NCBI RefSeq assembly: GCF_002927275.1
Contig: NZ_PRKW01000001.1
Location: 372,001 to 436,000, forward strand
Length of the DNA stretch: 64,000 nt
From: Arthrobacter pityocampae
GTDB taxonomy: Bacteria > Actinomycetota > Actinomycetes > Actinomycetales > Micrococcaceae
Direction of reading: 5' to 3'
Under the pieces are notes generated by a model that searched no databases, was not told the origin of the DNA, and worked only from the letters and a program-made list of their open reading frames with translations. This document shows, in pieces, positions 7,300 to 16,328 of the stretch; position 1 is the stretch's first letter; each line of letters starts with the position of its first letter. The position numbers and the translations under genes are program-made.

Positions 7300-8679
7300 T
7301 CACGCCCGGCTGACGTCCCGCAGCGCGACGGCGGACACCGCGCCGAGCACGAGCAGGACGGCGGCGGCTGCCGCCGGGACCACGACGGCGGCGGCCGCTC
7401 CCCCGCCTTCGGCGAGCAACCCGGCCAGTCCGGACCCGATGGCCGTGCCGGCGACGATGCCGCTGGCGAGGAGCGTCATCACCGTGCCCAGGCGGTGCGC
7501 CGGGGCGACGGCGGAGCCGATGGAGAAGATGGTGACCATGGTGGGCCCGACGAAGACACCGAGGAACAGCAGTGCGACGAGCATCGCGCCGATCGTGGCG
7601 GGCAGGGCCAGCGCGGCTGCGGCCACGGCCATCGCGGCGGCCGAGGCGATCCATCGGTGGGTGTGGCGGAAGCGCTGCGGCCAGTAGGCGACGGACAGCG
7701 CCGCGACGGCCGAGGTGAGACCCATCACCGCGTAGAGCAGGCCCGAGGACTCGGCGGCACCGAACTGGCCCGAGAAGGCGGTCAGGAAGGTCTGGGTGGA
7801 CCCGAAGAACGTACCCACCGCGACCATACCCGCGACCGGCAGGAGGACCAGGGCGAACCGGGCCCCGGGCGCGTGGTCCTCGGTCGCATGCTCCGCGATC
7901 GACGTCGGGCCGGCAGTCTTCCCGGCCGGGATCGATTCCGTGTTCCCGTCGGCGAGGCTGCGGGGGGCGGAGGTCCCCCGATCGCTGTAGAGGACGGTCC
8001 GGTGGACGGCGAAGGCACTGACGAGCGTGAGGGTGAGCGCCGCGGCCAGCGCGAGGGGGAGCCAGGGGGCGATCAGGCTCGCGAGCAGGCCGACGAGGGC
8101 CGGCCCGAGGACGAACGTCAGCTCGTCCGCCGTCCCTTCGTAGGACAGGGCGGTGTCGAGGGCGGAGCGCGGGCTCCGCCGGGTCATGGCCATCCAGCGG
8201 ACCCGGGCGAGCGGGCCGATCTGGGGGCAGGTGAACCCGACGGCGAAGGCCGCTGCGAGCACGAGGGCCAGCGCTCCCCCGGTGAAGGTCGCACTGGTCA
8301 GCGTGACGATCAGGAGGGCCGCGATCGCCGCGGTGTTGAGCAGGGCCGAGACGAGCAGGACGATGCGCTGGCCGCGCTTGTCGGCGAGGAACCCGAGCAG
8401 GGGGGCTCCGAGCGCGGACCCGAGGCCGACGGCGCCTGCGGAGAAGCCTCCGGCGGCGTACGAGCCGCTCGCCGTCGTGACGAGCGTCAGGGCTCCGACG
8501 GTGAGCATCGCCAGGGGGAGGCGGGCGAAGAGGCCGAGCACGAGGAAGGAGGTGCCGGCGAGCTGCGGGAGGACCCCGAACTTGCCCAGGCGGGACCGTT
8601 TCGGGGCTGGCTGGGAGGTCGAGGGGGTGGCGGAGGACGGCGAAGCGTCCGGCGTGGCCGAAGGATCAGAGGTGTACAT
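7300..8679 (-). CDS. MFS transporter (12-TM type)
   Basis: The 459-residue membrane protein has about twelve hydrophobic segments in two halves, separated by a hydrophilic loop near residues 225-265. The first half carries the loop FLADKRGQRIVLL, the MFS loop 2-3 signature variant. The N-terminal 30 residues are Ser/Pro/Thr-rich and cytosolic. The start MYTSDP at 8679 has GGGAAAG upstream; MHPGKR at 8697 is the alternative. Substrate is unknown; the divergent or adjacent genes give no hint. It is not clustered with a regulator. Confidence 0.85.
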   Translation of the reverse strand: MYTSDPSATPDASPSSATPSTSQPAPKRSRLGKFGVLPQLAGTSFLVLGLFARLPLAMLTVGALTLVTTASGSYAAGGFSAGAVGLGSALGAPLLGFLADKRGQRIVLLVSALLNTAAIAALLIVTLTSATFTGGALALVLAAAFAVGFTCPQIGPLARVRWMAMTRRSPRSALDTALSYEGTADELTFVLGPALVGLLASLIAPWLPLALAAALTLTLVSAFAVHRTVLYSDRGTSAPRSLADGNTESIPAGKTAGPTSIAEHATEDHAPGARFALVLLPVAGMVAVGTFFGSTQTFLTAFSGQFGAAESSGLLYAVMGLTSAVAALSVAYWPQRFRHTHRWIASAAAMAVAAAALALPATIGAMLVALLFLGVFVGPTMVTIFSIGSAVAPAHRLGTVMTLLASGIVAGTAIGSGLAGLLAEGGGAAAAVVVPAAAAAVLLVLGAVSAVALRDVSRA

Positions 8680-8750
8680 GCGCTTTCCCGGGTGCATCGA
8701 ACGCGCATCGTCCCTCCTCCCGATGTGCCCGACCCGGTAACGGACCGAGT

Positions 8751-11700
8751 TTACACGCTGGCGGGCTGCTCCACATAGCGGAGGACCGAGCCCTGCCGGC
8801 CCTTCACGACCTGCAGTTGCGCGCTCACCCGCTGCTTCAGTTCCGGCACGTGACTGACCAGCCCCACCACGCGTCCGCCGCTCCGCAGCCCCTCCAGCGC
8901 ATCCATGACCTGCTCGAGGGCCTGGTCGTCGAGGGAGCCGAACCCCTCGTCCACGAACAGGGTCTCGATGTCGAGGCCGCCCGCCTCCTGCTGCACCACG
9001 TCGGCCAGTCCGAGCGCGAGGGCGAGGGAGGCCATGAAGGACTCCCCTCCCGAGAGCGTCGAGGTGTCGCGCCGGTTGCCCGTCCAGCCGTCGATCACGT
9101 TCAGGCCGAGCCCCGACCGCCGGTTGCCGGCCGTGGCGTCGCTGTGCACCAGCTGGTACCGGCCGTCGGACATTTGCAGCAGACGCTCGGTCGCGGCGTC
9201 CGCCACCTGTTCGAGGCGTGAGGCGAGCACGTAGGTGGCGAGGGACATCTTGTAGAGGTTCTCCCCGCCGCCGCGCGCGGTCTCGGCCACGGCCGCGGCA
9301 AGCTGGGCCTCCTCGCGCAGCGGGGCGATGTCCTGCTCGAGGTCGGCGAGCTGCCGGGCATAGGATTCCAGCTGCACGACCGAGTGCCCGAGCACCTCGA
9401 CGCCGATGCCCGCCCGGTGCGCCCGCCCGCGCAGGTCCTCAGCCGTGGCTGCGGCGGCGTGCTCGTCGTCGTCGGTCGGCGCGAGGATCCCCTCCTGCTC
9501 CTCGCGGAGGGTCTCCCGGACGGCGTCGTCGTCCTCCGCGGCGTCGAGGCGGTGCCCGCGCTGCTCGTACTCCTTCAACGTGACCGCGAGGCCCGCGGCG
9601 CGGTCCTCCGGCAGGAGGGCGCTGCGGGCCTCGTCCGCCGTGTCGAACGGTGTCCCCCGGAGCGCGTCCTCGAGGCGTCGCGCGTTCTCCTGCTGCACAC
9701 CCTCCGCCCCCGCCAGCGCTTCGAGGCTCTTCCGGACGCGGTCGAGGTCGTCGTGGGCGTGCTGCACGGCGTCGATCCGCGCGGCGAGCGACGGCGCGTC
9801 CGCCTGCAGTCCTGCGAGCCGCCGGGACAGCTCGGCGTCCTGGTCGGTCAGGGACGACTGCCTGCTCCCGGCGGCGGCGCGCTCCTCCCGCAGCGTGTCC
9901 CGCTTCTCGGTCGCGGTGTCCTCCTCCGCGACCGCGCGGCGTATCCGCTCTTCGACGGCGGTGCACTCGGCATCGGCGGCCTCGGCGGCCTGCAGCGTGG
10001 AGCGCGCGGTCCGGGTGGCCGCCGCGGCGTCCTCCGGGGCCGTCCCGCCGCCGCGGGCGGCCAGCTGTGCCACCTCGAGCCGTCCGCGGTCGCGCACCTC
10101 GCGCGCCTCCTGCTGCACGGCCTCCGCCTCGGCCTGCAGGCGGCGCGCCTCCTGTTCCTCGTCGAGGCTGATCCGCTCGCCCTCCGGGGACGGCACCGGT
10201 GCCGGATGCTCGGTACTGCCGCACACAGGGCACGCGTGCCCGTCCTCCAGCTGTTCGGCGAGTTCCTGGGCCGCCTGTTCGAGCCGGAGCTGCAGCTTGG
10301 CCAGCCACTCCTCCTTGAGTGCCAGGAACTGCTCCGAGGCGAGCGCGTAGCGGGCGTCGGCTGCTGCCAGGCGCTGCGTCGCGGCGCCGTACTGCCTCAC
10401 TGTCTCCTCGGCGGCCACCACGGCGGCGAGGTCGGAGCGGAGATGGGCGAGGCCGTCGGCGGCCTCCCTCAGGGGAACGAGCGTCCCGGCGTCGTCGGCC
10501 CGCTGGCGCTGCAGCCGGGTGATGGTGTCGTGGGCGTCGTCGAGCCCTGCATCGAGCCGGCGGATCATCGACTCGAGGGCTTCCCGCTCCGCGCGGACGT
10601 CGAGCAGCCGCTGCTCGTCGGGCAGTGCTGCCCGCAGGACGGCCAGGACGGAGGAGGACGCCGCGCAGGCGTCCGTCAGGGCGGTACTGTCCGCCGCGTC
10701 CCCCGGTTCGAGGTACTCGTCGGCCGCGCTGTTGTGCCGGAGGCGGTCCAGTGCGTCAGCGTGCCGCGCGCGCGCCTGCCCGAGCAGGGAGGCCGCCTCG
10801 TCGTCGAGCCGGAGGTGGGCTGCGAGCCCGCGGGCCTCGTCGTGGCGCCGCGCCTGCTCCCTCAGGTCCGCGATCTCCTCCGCCCGGGCCTCGTGCTCGG
10901 CGCGGTGCGCCCGGAGTTGCGCCAGCGCCGCGAAGCGGTTCCGCCGCTGCCTGAGCGTGGCCAGCGCGGTGTCGGCGAGCGCGCTCTGCCCAGCGAGCTC
11001 CGTGGCGTCGAGGGTCGCCGCGTCGCGGCGTTCGGTGAGGGCCCCCGACAGTGCCTGCAGGGTGGCCGCCCAGGCGTCCGGTGCCTCCGGATCGGCGCCG
11101 ACGTCCACCGGGGCGAGGTCGTGGCGTCCGGCTTCGTCGACGGCGCGGAGGAACAGGTGACGCTGCCGGTCCTCCTGCTCCGCCAGCCGGCGCGCGGTCC
11201 GCTGGTGCTCGTCGGCGAACAGCTTCTCGAGGTCCTCGAAGCGGGCGGTCGAGAAGAGCCGCTGCAGCAGTTCCCGGCGCGGTTTGGCGTCCGCCCTGAG
11301 GAAGGCCGCGAACTCGCCCTGCGGCAGCATCACCACCTTCGTGAACTGTTCCTTGTCCATGCCGAGCAGGGACTGCAGCTCGAGCCCGGCTTCGTCGTTC
11401 CGCGCGGACTTCTGGACCCAGTCGCTGCCGATCCGCTCGCTGAGCAGGGTGTGTGCCTGTTCGGTGGTCGTGCCGCCCCCGCGGCGCGCCGGCCGCTCCC
11501 AGGCCGGTGACCGGACCACCCGGAAGCGCCGATCGGCGACGGAGAACTCGAGGGATACCTCCGGGGCGAGGGACTCGGCCGCGTGGTCGCTCCGCAGCCT
11601 CTTCGCCGCCTGGCGCGCCCCCGGCACGGAGCCGTACAGGGCGAAGCACACGGCGTCGAGCACGCTCGACTTGCCGGCGCCCGTGGGGCCGTTGAGGAGG

Positions 11701-11792
11701 AACAGACCCTGCGCCGAGAGGGCGTCGAAATCGACGGCCTGCCGGTCGGCGAAGGGGCCGAAGGCCTGGATCTCGAGGTGGTGCAGTCTCAT
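8751..11792 (-). CDS. sbcC: Exonuclease subunit SbcC (Rad50-like ATPase)
   Basis: SbcC is the SMC-like ATPase of the SbcCD nuclease, which cleaves hairpins and protein-blocked DNA ends. The 1013-residue product shows the N-terminal start MRLHHLEIQAFGPF, Walker A GPTGAGKSS at 35-43, a long coiled coil, a central zinc hook CPVC near residue 519, and C-terminal signature TLSGGESFMASLALALGLAD near 910 with Walker B ETLFVDEGFGSLD near 945. It lies 7 bp downstream of sbcD, so both are co-transcribed. Length matches the family. Confidence 0.96.
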   Translation of the reverse strand: MRLHHLEIQAFGPFADRQAVDFDALSAQGLFLLNGPTGAGKSSVLDAVCFALYGSVPGARQAAKRLRSDHAAESLAPEVSLEFSVADRRFRVVRSPAWERPARRGGGTTTEQAHTLLSERIGSDWVQKSARNDEAGLELQSLLGMDKEQFTKVVMLPQGEFAAFLRADAKPRRELLQRLFSTARFEDLEKLFADEHQRTARRLAEQEDRQRHLFLRAVDEAGRHDLAPVDVGADPEAPDAWAATLQALSGALTERRDAATLDATELAGQSALADTALATLRQRRNRFAALAQLRAHRAEHEARAEEIADLREQARRHDEARGLAAHLRLDDEAASLLGQARARHADALDRLRHNSAADEYLEPGDAADSTALTDACAASSSVLAVLRAALPDEQRLLDVRAEREALESMIRRLDAGLDDAHDTITRLQRQRADDAGTLVPLREAADGLAHLRSDLAAVVAAEETVRQYGAATQRLAAADARYALASEQFLALKEEWLAKLQLRLEQAAQELAEQLEDGHACPVCGSTEHPAPVPSPEGERISLDEEQEARRLQAEAEAVQQEAREVRDRGRLEVAQLAARGGGTAPEDAAAATRTARSTLQAAEAADAECTAVEERIRRAVAEEDTATEKRDTLREERAAAGSRQSSLTDQDAELSRRLAGLQADAPSLAARIDAVQHAHDDLDRVRKSLEALAGAEGVQQENARRLEDALRGTPFDTADEARSALLPEDRAAGLAVTLKEYEQRGHRLDAAEDDDAVRETLREEQEGILAPTDDDEHAAAATAEDLRGRAHRAGIGVEVLGHSVVQLESYARQLADLEQDIAPLREEAQLAAAVAETARGGGENLYKMSLATYVLASRLEQVADAATERLLQMSDGRYQLVHSDATAGNRRSGLGLNVIDGWTGNRRDTSTLSGGESFMASLALALGLADVVQQEAGGLDIETLFVDEGFGSLDDQALEQVMDALEGLRSGGRVVGLVSHVPELKQRVSAQLQVVKGRQGSVLRYVEQPASV

Positions 11793-11799
11793 GCGTTCC

Positions 11800-12963
11800 C
11801 TACCGTTCGTGGGCGAGGCTCAGCGCGGCGTCGACAGTGGCCCGGACGAGCGCCTGCTCCTCGGCCGAGGCCTTCCGGCCGCGCACATGGTCGAGGAAAC
11901 CGCAGCAGATCTCGGCGTCGTCCCGGGCTTCGGCAATGCGCTGGCTGTACGTGCGGGCGTCGGCCTTCTCGCCCCCCTCCGGCGCGAAGGCGAGGACGAG
12001 CGTGTCGGGGAAGCGGGCCCGCAGTCGCTCCATGGCCCGCGCCGGCCGTTCGGGGTCGGTGAGCGTGATCTGGCAGTAGGCCGCCTCGGCCCAGGCGAGG
12101 TCCTCCCGGACCAGCAGCTCCTCGAGCCGCCCGCTGAGGACGGCCAGGTCACGGGGTGCGGGCCACTCCACGGCACGGATACCGCCGATGCCGTCCGGGG
12201 TCACCTCGAGGAGCCACGCACCCTTGGCCTGGTTGGCCTCCGAGAAGGAATACGCGAGGGGCGAGCCCGAGTACCGCACGCTCTCCGAGAGCTTCTGCCG
12301 GCCGTGGAGGTGTCCCAGGGCGCTGTAGTCGAAGCCGTCGAACAGGGAGAGCGGCACCGATCCGAGCCCGCCGATGGCGAGATCGCGCTCGCTGTCCGAG
12401 CCGGCGCCGCCGGCGGCGAACGTGTGGGCCAGGACGATCGAGACGGTGCGCCGCACGGACGAGCGCTGGGCCAGGTCCTCCCGGATGCGCTCGAGTGCCG
12501 CGCGGGTCACCGCGGTGTGCGTGGGAGCCTCTGCCTGCAGGCTCTCCGCGACCACCCGCGGCTCGAGGTAGGGCACACCGTAGATCGCCAGCTCGGCGTC
12601 GCCGTCGAGGGGGCGCAGAACGGGGACGGAGATGTCCTCGATGCGCGTGCGCAGGTGGACCCCGCCACGGGCGAGGATGCGTCCGCCGAACCCGAGCCTC
12701 GTGGCGGAGTCGTGGTTGCCGCTGCTGATGACCACCTGGGCGCCGGCCAGCGTCAGCCGGTCCAGCGCCTCGTCGAACAGGGCGACGACGTCCACCGCGG
12801 GCAGGGCCCGGTCGTAGACATCCCCGGCGACGAGGACGACGTCGACGCCCTCCTCGCGGACCGTCTTCTCCAGGTTGTCGACGAAGATGCGCTGGGCGTC
12901 GAGGGTGCCTGTGCCGTGGAAGGACCGGCCGAGATGCCAGTCCGACGTGTGGAGGATCTTCAT
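11800..12963 (-). CDS. sbcD: Exonuclease subunit SbcD (Mre11-like)
   Basis: This metallophosphoesterase is the nuclease of the SbcCD complex. The 387-residue protein begins MKILHTSDWHLGRSF and shows GDVYDR, SSGNHDSATRLG, LAHTF and GHLHGRQ, the five phosphoesterase motifs with their metal ligands. The ATG at 12963 is favoured because TAGCGT lies 7 bases upstream; in-frame ATGs at 12993 and 13071 would add residues outside the conserved domain. The gene is divergent from the ADP-ribosylglycohydrolase-like gene. Confidence 0.95.
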   Translation of the reverse strand: MKILHTSDWHLGRSFHGTGTLDAQRIFVDNLEKTVREEGVDVVLVAGDVYDRALPAVDVVALFDEALDRLTLAGAQVVISSGNHDSATRLGFGGRILARGGVHLRTRIEDISVPVLRPLDGDAELAIYGVPYLEPRVVAESLQAEAPTHTAVTRAALERIREDLAQRSSVRRTVSIVLAHTFAAGGAGSDSERDLAIGGLGSVPLSLFDGFDYSALGHLHGRQKLSESVRYSGSPLAYSFSEANQAKGAWLLEVTPDGIGGIRAVEWPAPRDLAVLSGRLEELLVREDLAWAEAAYCQITLTDPERPARAMERLRARFPDTLVLAFAPEGGEKADARTYSQRIAEARDDAEICCGFLDHVRGRKASAEEQALVRATVDAALSLAHER

Positions 12964-12970
12964 GATTTTC

Positions 12971-12976
12971 ACGCTA
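12971..12976 (-). promoter_or_regulatory. -10 element (TAGCGT) of leaderless sbcD
   Basis: TAGCGT on the minus strand ends 7 bases before the sbcD ATG at 12963. No ribosome site lies between, which fits a leaderless transcript. Confidence 0.5.
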
Positions 12977-13078
12977 CCGCCGTACTCCGACATATTCCGT
13001 ATCCGCGCGCGACGGGCCGTGATCCCGGTCGGGGCTCCGGCGCCACGGAACCCCCGGGCGCTGCAGGCCACCGCCTCC

Positions 13079-13084
13079 TAGACT
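13079..13084 (+). promoter_or_regulatory. -10 element (TAGACT) of the ADP-ribosylglycohydrolase-like gene
   Basis: TAGACT ends 6 bases before GTG 13091 and 9 before ATG 13094. Either start would make a leaderless or nearly leaderless mRNA. Confidence 0.5.
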
Positions 13085-13090
13085 GGACCG

Positions 13091-14188
13091 GTGATGACGA
13101 ACGATACCGCCGGCACCGGCAGCACCACCGATCCCGCCTCGAACGGCCCGCGTGCCGTCGGGAGTGCGCCGCAGGGCTCCCCGGCCGCCTACGAGGACCG
13201 GGTGCTGGGGTGCCTCCTCGGCACGATGGCAGGTGATGCGTACGGGCTCCTCTCCGCGGCGGGGGACGATCCGCTGCTCGCCCTCGCCGACCCCTCAGAT
13301 CTGGCGGTCTCGGACGCCACCCAGCTGACGCTCTACACCGTGGACGGCCTGACCGACGCGCTGGAGTGGGCGAACGACGGCGTGGCGGCCGACGAGACAG
13401 CCTGCCTGTGGCTCGCCTACCTCCGCTGGCTCATGCGCCAGGGCGAGCACCTTCCGCCCCGGGCGCCGGCCCCGCCCGCCCGGTGGCTGGACCGGCAGGA
13501 GGACCTCCTCCCGGTCCACGACCCGGACGCCGACACCGTCCGGGCCCTGCTCACCGGGGAGATGGGGACGCGCGCCCGGCCCCTGAACCCGGACGCGGAG
13601 GGGGCGGGGGCGGTGATGCGGTCGGCGCCGTTCGGCCTGGTCCCCCGCATCCCGGCCAGCCTCGTGGAACGGCTGACACTCGAGGCTGCCGCCCTCACGC
13701 ACGGATCCGCGGCCGCCCGGGCCACCGCGGCGCTGTACAGCGGGATCATCCGGTCGCTCGCCATCGACGGTCTCTCCCTCGAGGACGCCGTCGCCGCCGA
13801 ACGCGGTGAGGAGCAGCAGCTGGCGGAGGGCACGGGGAGGGACGCGGCGCGTGCTGTCGCGGAGGGCGCCCCGGCACACCGCGCCCCGGCCGATCGGACG
13901 GGTGCGGGGACGACGGCCGCCGCGACGCTGGAGGCGGCTCTCCAGGCGGCCCGCGAGGGTGCGGCCGCCGCATCCCCCCGCGACCAGTTCGCCGCCGCCC
14001 TGGCGCATGCGGCGGGCGCCGGCCGCCCCGACGCCTCGCCCGCCGTCGCGGCCTCGCTCGCGGGCGGCATCCTCGGGGCGCTGCACGGCACGATCGCGCT
14101 GCCCCCGGCCTACCTGGACGCACCCGGGGCCGCCGGCGTCGTCCGGTCCATGGCGAGGACGCTGCTGAAGGCGACCACCGGATCCTGA
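13091..14188 (+). CDS. ADP-ribosylglycohydrolase family protein, metal site partly degenerate
   Basis: The 365-residue protein has the DraG/ADP-ribosylglycohydrolase fold pattern: GCLLGTMAGDAYGLL near residues 40-53, SDATQLTLYTVDGL near 75-88 and a C-terminal ASLAGGILGALHG helix. Active family members have S/T-D-D-T at the first metal site and a D-x-D-S/T motif at the second. Here they read SDAT and, as far as I can align it, PDAS, so one acidic ligand is missing from each. It may be a divergent subfamily or a pseudoenzyme. A long Ala/Gly-rich linker occupies about 235-300. It is divergent from sbcCD. The first codon is GTG or ATG three bases later. Confidence 0.75.
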   Translation: MMTNDTAGTGSTTDPASNGPRAVGSAPQGSPAAYEDRVLGCLLGTMAGDAYGLLSAAGDDPLLALADPSDLAVSDATQLTLYTVDGLTDALEWANDGVAADETACLWLAYLRWLMRQGEHLPPRAPAPPARWLDRQEDLLPVHDPDADTVRALLTGEMGTRARPLNPDAEGAGAVMRSAPFGLVPRIPASLVERLTLEAAALTHGSAAARATAALYSGIIRSLAIDGLSLEDAVAAERGEEQQLAEGTGRDAARAVAEGAPAHRAPADRTGAGTTAAATLEAALQAAREGAAAASPRDQFAAALAHAAGAGRPDASPAVAASLAGGILGALHGTIALPPAYLDAPGAAGVVRSMARTLLKATTGS

Positions 14189-14256
14189 GCAGCGTCCCCG
14201 GCGCAATCCCGCACCCCTGCGACGGCGATCCGGCGGCCGGGGACGGCGGTTCACCC

Positions 14257-14262
14257 TAGGCT
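14257..14262 (+). promoter_or_regulatory. -10 element (TAGGCT) of the leaderless SDR gene
   Basis: TAGGCT ends 7 bases before ATG 14270 with no ribosome site between. Confidence 0.5.
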
Positions 14263-14269
14263 TGGTCGC

Positions 14270-15190
14270 ATGTGGAATCCCCTCGACCTCCCCCCGCTCG
14301 CCGGCGAGCGCATCCTCGTCACGGGCGGCAACGCCGGTCTCGGCTATTTCGCCTGCGAGCAGCTGGCCGCGGCCGGCGCCTCCGTGGTGATGGCGTCGCG
14401 GAGCGCCGACAAGGCCGAGCGGGCCATGGACGCCATCCGCGGCCGGCATCCCGGCGCGGAGGTCTCCTTCCAGAGCCTCGACCTGGCGGACCTCGCGTCG
14501 GTCCGCGCGGCCGCCGCGACGATCGCCGACGGGGCGCCGCTGAGCGGCCTGCTCGCGAACGCCGGGGTGGTGGGGTCCCGACGGCGCCGGACGACGGCGG
14601 ACGGCTTCGAGCTCCAGTTCGGCACCAACCACCTCGGGCACTACGCGCTGATCGCCTGGCTCCTGCCCTCGCTGTCCGCCGCGGGGACGAGGATCGTGCA
14701 CCTCGGCAGCATCAGCCACCGGTGGGCGCGCCTCACGCCGTCGTTCCTGGATCCGTCGAGGTACAGCGGCGCCCGCGCCTATGCGACGTCCAAGCTCGCG
14801 GTCATGGCCTTCGGATTCGAGCTCGCACGGCGTCTGGAGGCCACGGGCAGCCCGGCCACGAGCGTCGTCGCCCACCCGGGACTGGCCCTCGGCATGCTCA
14901 CCCCGGACCGCCCGGGGGTCGCCGCCGGCCCGTCCGTGCCGGCGCCCCGGTGGAGGCGGCGGATCATGGGGCAGGTGGCGCAGGGGAAGGACGACGGCGC
15001 GTGGCCGCTCGTGCGCGCCACGATCGACCGCACGATCCCGAACGGCGCCTACTGCGGCCCGGACGGCTGGTTCCAGCTCACGGGTCGGCCCGTCGTCGTC
15101 CCGGCCAAGCGCCACGCGCGGGAGCGCAACGCGGCCTCCCGGCTGATCGATCTCTCGGCCCGGCTGACCGGCGCCGACCTGCGCTTCTGA
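14270..15190 (+). CDS. Short-chain dehydrogenase/reductase
   Basis: The 306-residue protein is a classical SDR of the retinol-dehydrogenase-like (WW-oxidoreductase-like) group. It shows the cofactor motif TGGNAGLG near residues 18-25, an R after the second strand (ASRS, suggesting NADP), LLANAG near 92-97, the FGTNHLGHY segment, catalytic serine in LGSIS and YATSK (Tyr-x3-Lys) near 168-172. The C-terminal extension is Arg-rich. Substrate is unknown. It converges on the exonuclease gene with a 57-bp gap that contains a 19-bp tandem repeat. Confidence 0.9.
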   Translation: MWNPLDLPPLAGERILVTGGNAGLGYFACEQLAAAGASVVMASRSADKAERAMDAIRGRHPGAEVSFQSLDLADLASVRAAAATIADGAPLSGLLANAGVVGSRRRRTTADGFELQFGTNHLGHYALIAWLLPSLSAAGTRIVHLGSISHRWARLTPSFLDPSRYSGARAYATSKLAVMAFGFELARRLEATGSPATSVVAHPGLALGMLTPDRPGVAAGPSVPAPRWRRRIMGQVAQGKDDGAWPLVRATIDRTIPNGAYCGPDGWFQLTGRPVVVPAKRHARERNAASRLIDLSARLTGADLRF

Positions 15191-15221
15191 GTCACGAGTC
15201 GCCGGTATGCGACGGTCGGCC

Positions 15222-15259
15222 GGTTCGGCTACTGGCTGTCGGTTCGGCTACTGGCTGTC
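15222..15259. repeat. 19-bp perfect tandem duplication spanning the exonuclease stop codon
   Basis: The unit GGTTCGGCTACTGGCTGTC occurs at 15222-15240 and 15241-15259. On the minus strand the inner copy carries the last three codons and TAG of the exonuclease gene, and the outer copy repeats them just downstream. The duplication leaves the protein unchanged. Confidence 0.9.
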
Positions 15260-16240
15260 GGCCGGCCAGCGTCCGCCGGTCATCTGCAGGAACTCGGCCT
15301 CGGACAGCACCTCGATCGCCTGGCCGCGCTCGTGCAGTTCGAGGACCCGCCGTGCCTTGCCGGTGACGCGGCCGTTGCGGAGGTCGGCGGCCACGAAGCC
15401 GTCCCCGACCACGAGGACCGTGGTGCGCCGGGTGACGTTGCTCGCCGGCTGCGCCCCGAGGCGCGCGGCGCGCTCCTTGGCCTGGGGTCGCGGGATGCCG
15501 AGATTACCGGTGAAGACGACGGTCTGCCCGTACAGCGGGTGCCGCGGATCGGCCTGCGCGTTCGCGTGCGGGTTCTCGCCCTCCTCCGGCCAGCCGGACC
15601 AGCCGGCGGGCGAGGTGCCGCGCTCCAGGGCCGTCCGCGTGGCCTTCGAGAGCTCGTCGACGCCGGGCGCGTAGGGCTCGGCACGCGAGAGCGGCAGGTT
15701 GTGGCTCGAGAGCACGCCCTCGACGGTCGGGGCGTCATACCGTCGCGCGATGTCGATCATGATGCCGGCGCATGCCCGGGCGTCCTCGACGGCGTCGTGG
15801 TGGTTGAGCAGGGGCACCCCGGCCGCCTCCGCGACGAACGGCAGGGAGTAGGAGGGCAGCGAGTAGCTCCGGCGCGCGAGCACCACGGTGCAGGCGTAGT
15901 CCCAGGCCGGACCGGACAGCGCGGAGACCTCGAGCGCGGACCGGATGACCCCGAGGTCGAACGCCGCATTGTGCGCGACCAGGACGTCGGAGCCGATGAA
16001 GCCGCCGATCTCCGGGAACAGCTCACCGAAGCGCGGGGCGTCCTCGACCATCGCCGAGGTGATGCCGTGGATCGCGATGTTGCGGGAATCGAAGTGGTCG
16101 TGCCCGACGGGCGGCCGCATGAGCCACGAGGCCTCCTCGACGACTCGGCCGTCCCTGACCTTCGTGAGGCCGACGGCGCACGGGGAGCCGCGGAAGCCGT
16201 TCGCTGTCTCGAAGTCGATGGCCGTGAACGCGATTCCCAC
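15248..16240 (-). CDS. DnaQ-like 3'-5' exonuclease with C-terminal BRCT domain
   Basis: The 330-residue protein combines an N-terminal DEDDh exonuclease domain with a C-terminal BRCT domain. The exonuclease has FTAIDFETAN near residues 5-14 (Exo I D-x-E), VLVAHNAAFDLGVIRS near 87-102 (Exo II) and NHHDAVEDARAC near 147-158 (Exo III, H and D). The BRCT part begins near 242 with QTVVFTGNLGIPRPQAKERA, similar to DNA ligase and Rfc1 BRCTs. This architecture occurs in actinobacterial DNA polymerase III epsilon-like proteins, so a repair or proofreading role is inferred. The start is GTG with TAAACT 6 bases upstream (leaderless). A SYSLP pentapeptide is tandemly repeated near 125-134. Confidence 0.9.
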   Translation of the reverse strand: MGIAFTAIDFETANGFRGSPCAVGLTKVRDGRVVEEASWLMRPPVGHDHFDSRNIAIHGITSAMVEDAPRFGELFPEIGGFIGSDVLVAHNAAFDLGVIRSALEVSALSGPAWDYACTVVLARRSYSLPSYSLPFVAEAAGVPLLNHHDAVEDARACAGIMIDIARRYDAPTVEGVLSSHNLPLSRAEPYAPGVDELSKATRTALERGTSPAGWSGWPEEGENPHANAQADPRHPLYGQTVVFTGNLGIPRPQAKERAARLGAQPASNVTRRTTVLVVGDGFVAADLRNGRVTGKARRVLELHERGQAIEVLSEAEFLQMTGGRWPADSQ

Positions 16241-16246
16241 ACCCCC

Positions 16247-16252
16247 AGTTTA
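16247..16252 (-). promoter_or_regulatory. -10 element (TAAACT) of the leaderless exonuclease gene
   Basis: TAAACT on the minus strand ends 6 bases before GTG 16240. It stands back to back with the HAD-gene -10 at 16318-16323. Confidence 0.5.
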
Positions 16253-16317
16253 CCGCCGCGCCTGCCGTTCACCCGACGTTCACCGCGGTACCGGTGTCGG
16301 GGGCCGGGCACCATTCC

Positions 16318-16323
16318 TATGCT
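16318..16323 (+). promoter_or_regulatory. -10 element (TATGCT) of the HAD hydrolase gene
   Basis: TATGCT ends 5 bases before ATG 16329. GGAGG fills the gap but touches the ATG, so leaderless start is more likely than ribosome-site use. Confidence 0.45.
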
Positions 16324-16328
16324 GGAGG

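Noticed and set aside
9384-11510. A 708-codon plus-strand frame opposite sbcC
   Set aside because: Antisense shadow of sbcC with Arg/Gly/Leu-rich, motif-free translation.
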